A DNA stretch of 47,706 nucleotides, from the NCBI GenBank assembly GCA_015069215.1, contig SVJC01000004.1, forward strand, positions 1 through 47,706. The letters run 5' to 3'. Shown piece after piece: positions 47,085-47,706 of the stretch (the first letter of the stretch is position 1; each line of letters begins with the position of its first letter). Under the pieces are notes generated by a model. That model had not been told where the DNA came from. It did no database searches and worked only from the letters and a program-made list of their open reading frames with translations. The position numbers and the translations under genes are program-made. This DNA comes from Oscillospiraceae bacterium (GTDB lineage: Bacteria > Bacillota > Clostridia > Saccharofermentanales > Saccharofermentanaceae).

Positions 47085-47706
47085 ATGAACAATTTATTCG
47101 CAGCAGTAACGGCAGGCGGCGCAGTGATCGGAGTTATAGTCGCAGTCCTGTTCATCATTCTTATTCTTGCAAACATCAAGATCGTTCCCCAGGCAACGAC
47201 ATTCATCATCGAGCGTCTGGGAACATACAGAACAACATGGGATACGGGTCTTCACCTCAAAGTTCCTTTCATTGACCGTGTAGCAAAGAAGATCTCCCTC
47301 AAGGAGAAGGTTGCTGACTTCGCTCCCCAGGCAGTTATCACAAAGGATAACGTTACGATGCAGATCGATACGGTCCTTTTCTATCAGATCGTTGATCCTA
47401 AGCTCTACACATACGGAATCGAGCGTCCTATCGTAGCTATCGAGAACCTCTCTGCTACAACGCTCCGTAACATCATCGGTGACCTCGAGCTCGACCAGAC
47501 TCTCACATCCCGTGACATCATCAACACGAGGATGAGAGAGATCCTCGATGAAGCTACAGACCCTTGGGGAATCAAGGTCAACCGTGTTGAGCTCAAGAAC
47601 ATCATTCCGCCTAAGGAGATCCAGGCAGCGATGGAGAAGCAGATGAAGGCTGAGCGTGAGAAGAGAGAAAAGATCCTCATCGCAGAAGGTGAAAAGGAAT
47701 CTGCCA
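47085..47706 (+). CDS. SPFH/Band 7 domain protein, 3' truncated by window edge
   Basis: MNNLFAAV...TM...IVPQATTFIIERLGTYRTTWDTGLHLKVPFIDRV...WGIKVNRVELKNIIPPKEIQAAMEKQMKAEREKRE; SD ggaggt. Confidence 0.93.
   Translation, partial: MNNLFAAVTAGGAVIGVIVAVLFIILILANIKIVPQATTFIIERLGTYRTTWDTGLHLKVPFIDRVAKKISLKEKVADFAPQAVITKDNVTMQIDTVLFYQIVDPKLYTYGIERPIVAIENLSATTLRNIIGDLELDQTLTSRDIINTRMREILDEATDPWGIKVNRVELKNIIPPKEIQAAMEKQMKAEREKREKILIAEGEKESA

Noticed and set aside
1-47706. Mobile elements, phage genes, toxin-antitoxin or defence modules, tRNA/rRNA genes
   Set aside because: None recognised by reading translations and intergenic sequence; small or divergent ones could be missed without tools.

Overview
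47.7 kb chromosomal window, gene-dense, probably from a Gram-positive Clostridia-type (Firmicutes) bacterium; this assignment is inferred from gene content and synteny. Core blocks: hprK(partial)-murB-rapZ-whiA at the left end; ddl / nucleoside kinase / metA / nnrD / alr in the middle; secY-adk-map-infA-[membrane protein]-rpmJ-rpsM-rpsK-rpsD-rpoA-rplQ, then fused ecfA-ecfA, ecfT, ROK kinase, truA, nfeD and an SPFH gene (partial) at the right end. No rRNA, tRNA, CRISPR array, transposase or phage gene was recognised. The accessory region (about 3.4-25 kb) carries several large surface or membrane proteins with long disordered tails. Strongest candidates for something new: (1) a single-ORF fusion of a YidC/Oxa1-like insertase domain, extra TM helices and a sulfatase/alkaline-phosphatase-superfamily domain, overlapping alr; (2) a locus with a membrane-anchored GH5 glucanase, a single-TM protein with a cytoplasmic tail, and a TTKA-repeat transmembrane protein preceded by a coupled 35-aa ORF; (3) a structured RNA candidate upstream of rpsM and another directly after the EF-G-like gene; (4) an intergenic cluster of GGAATGA/TCATTCC repeats; (5) a 1060-aa polytopic protein with duplicated short motifs in an acidic insert. 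All product calls come from reading the translations by eye; no database search was run.
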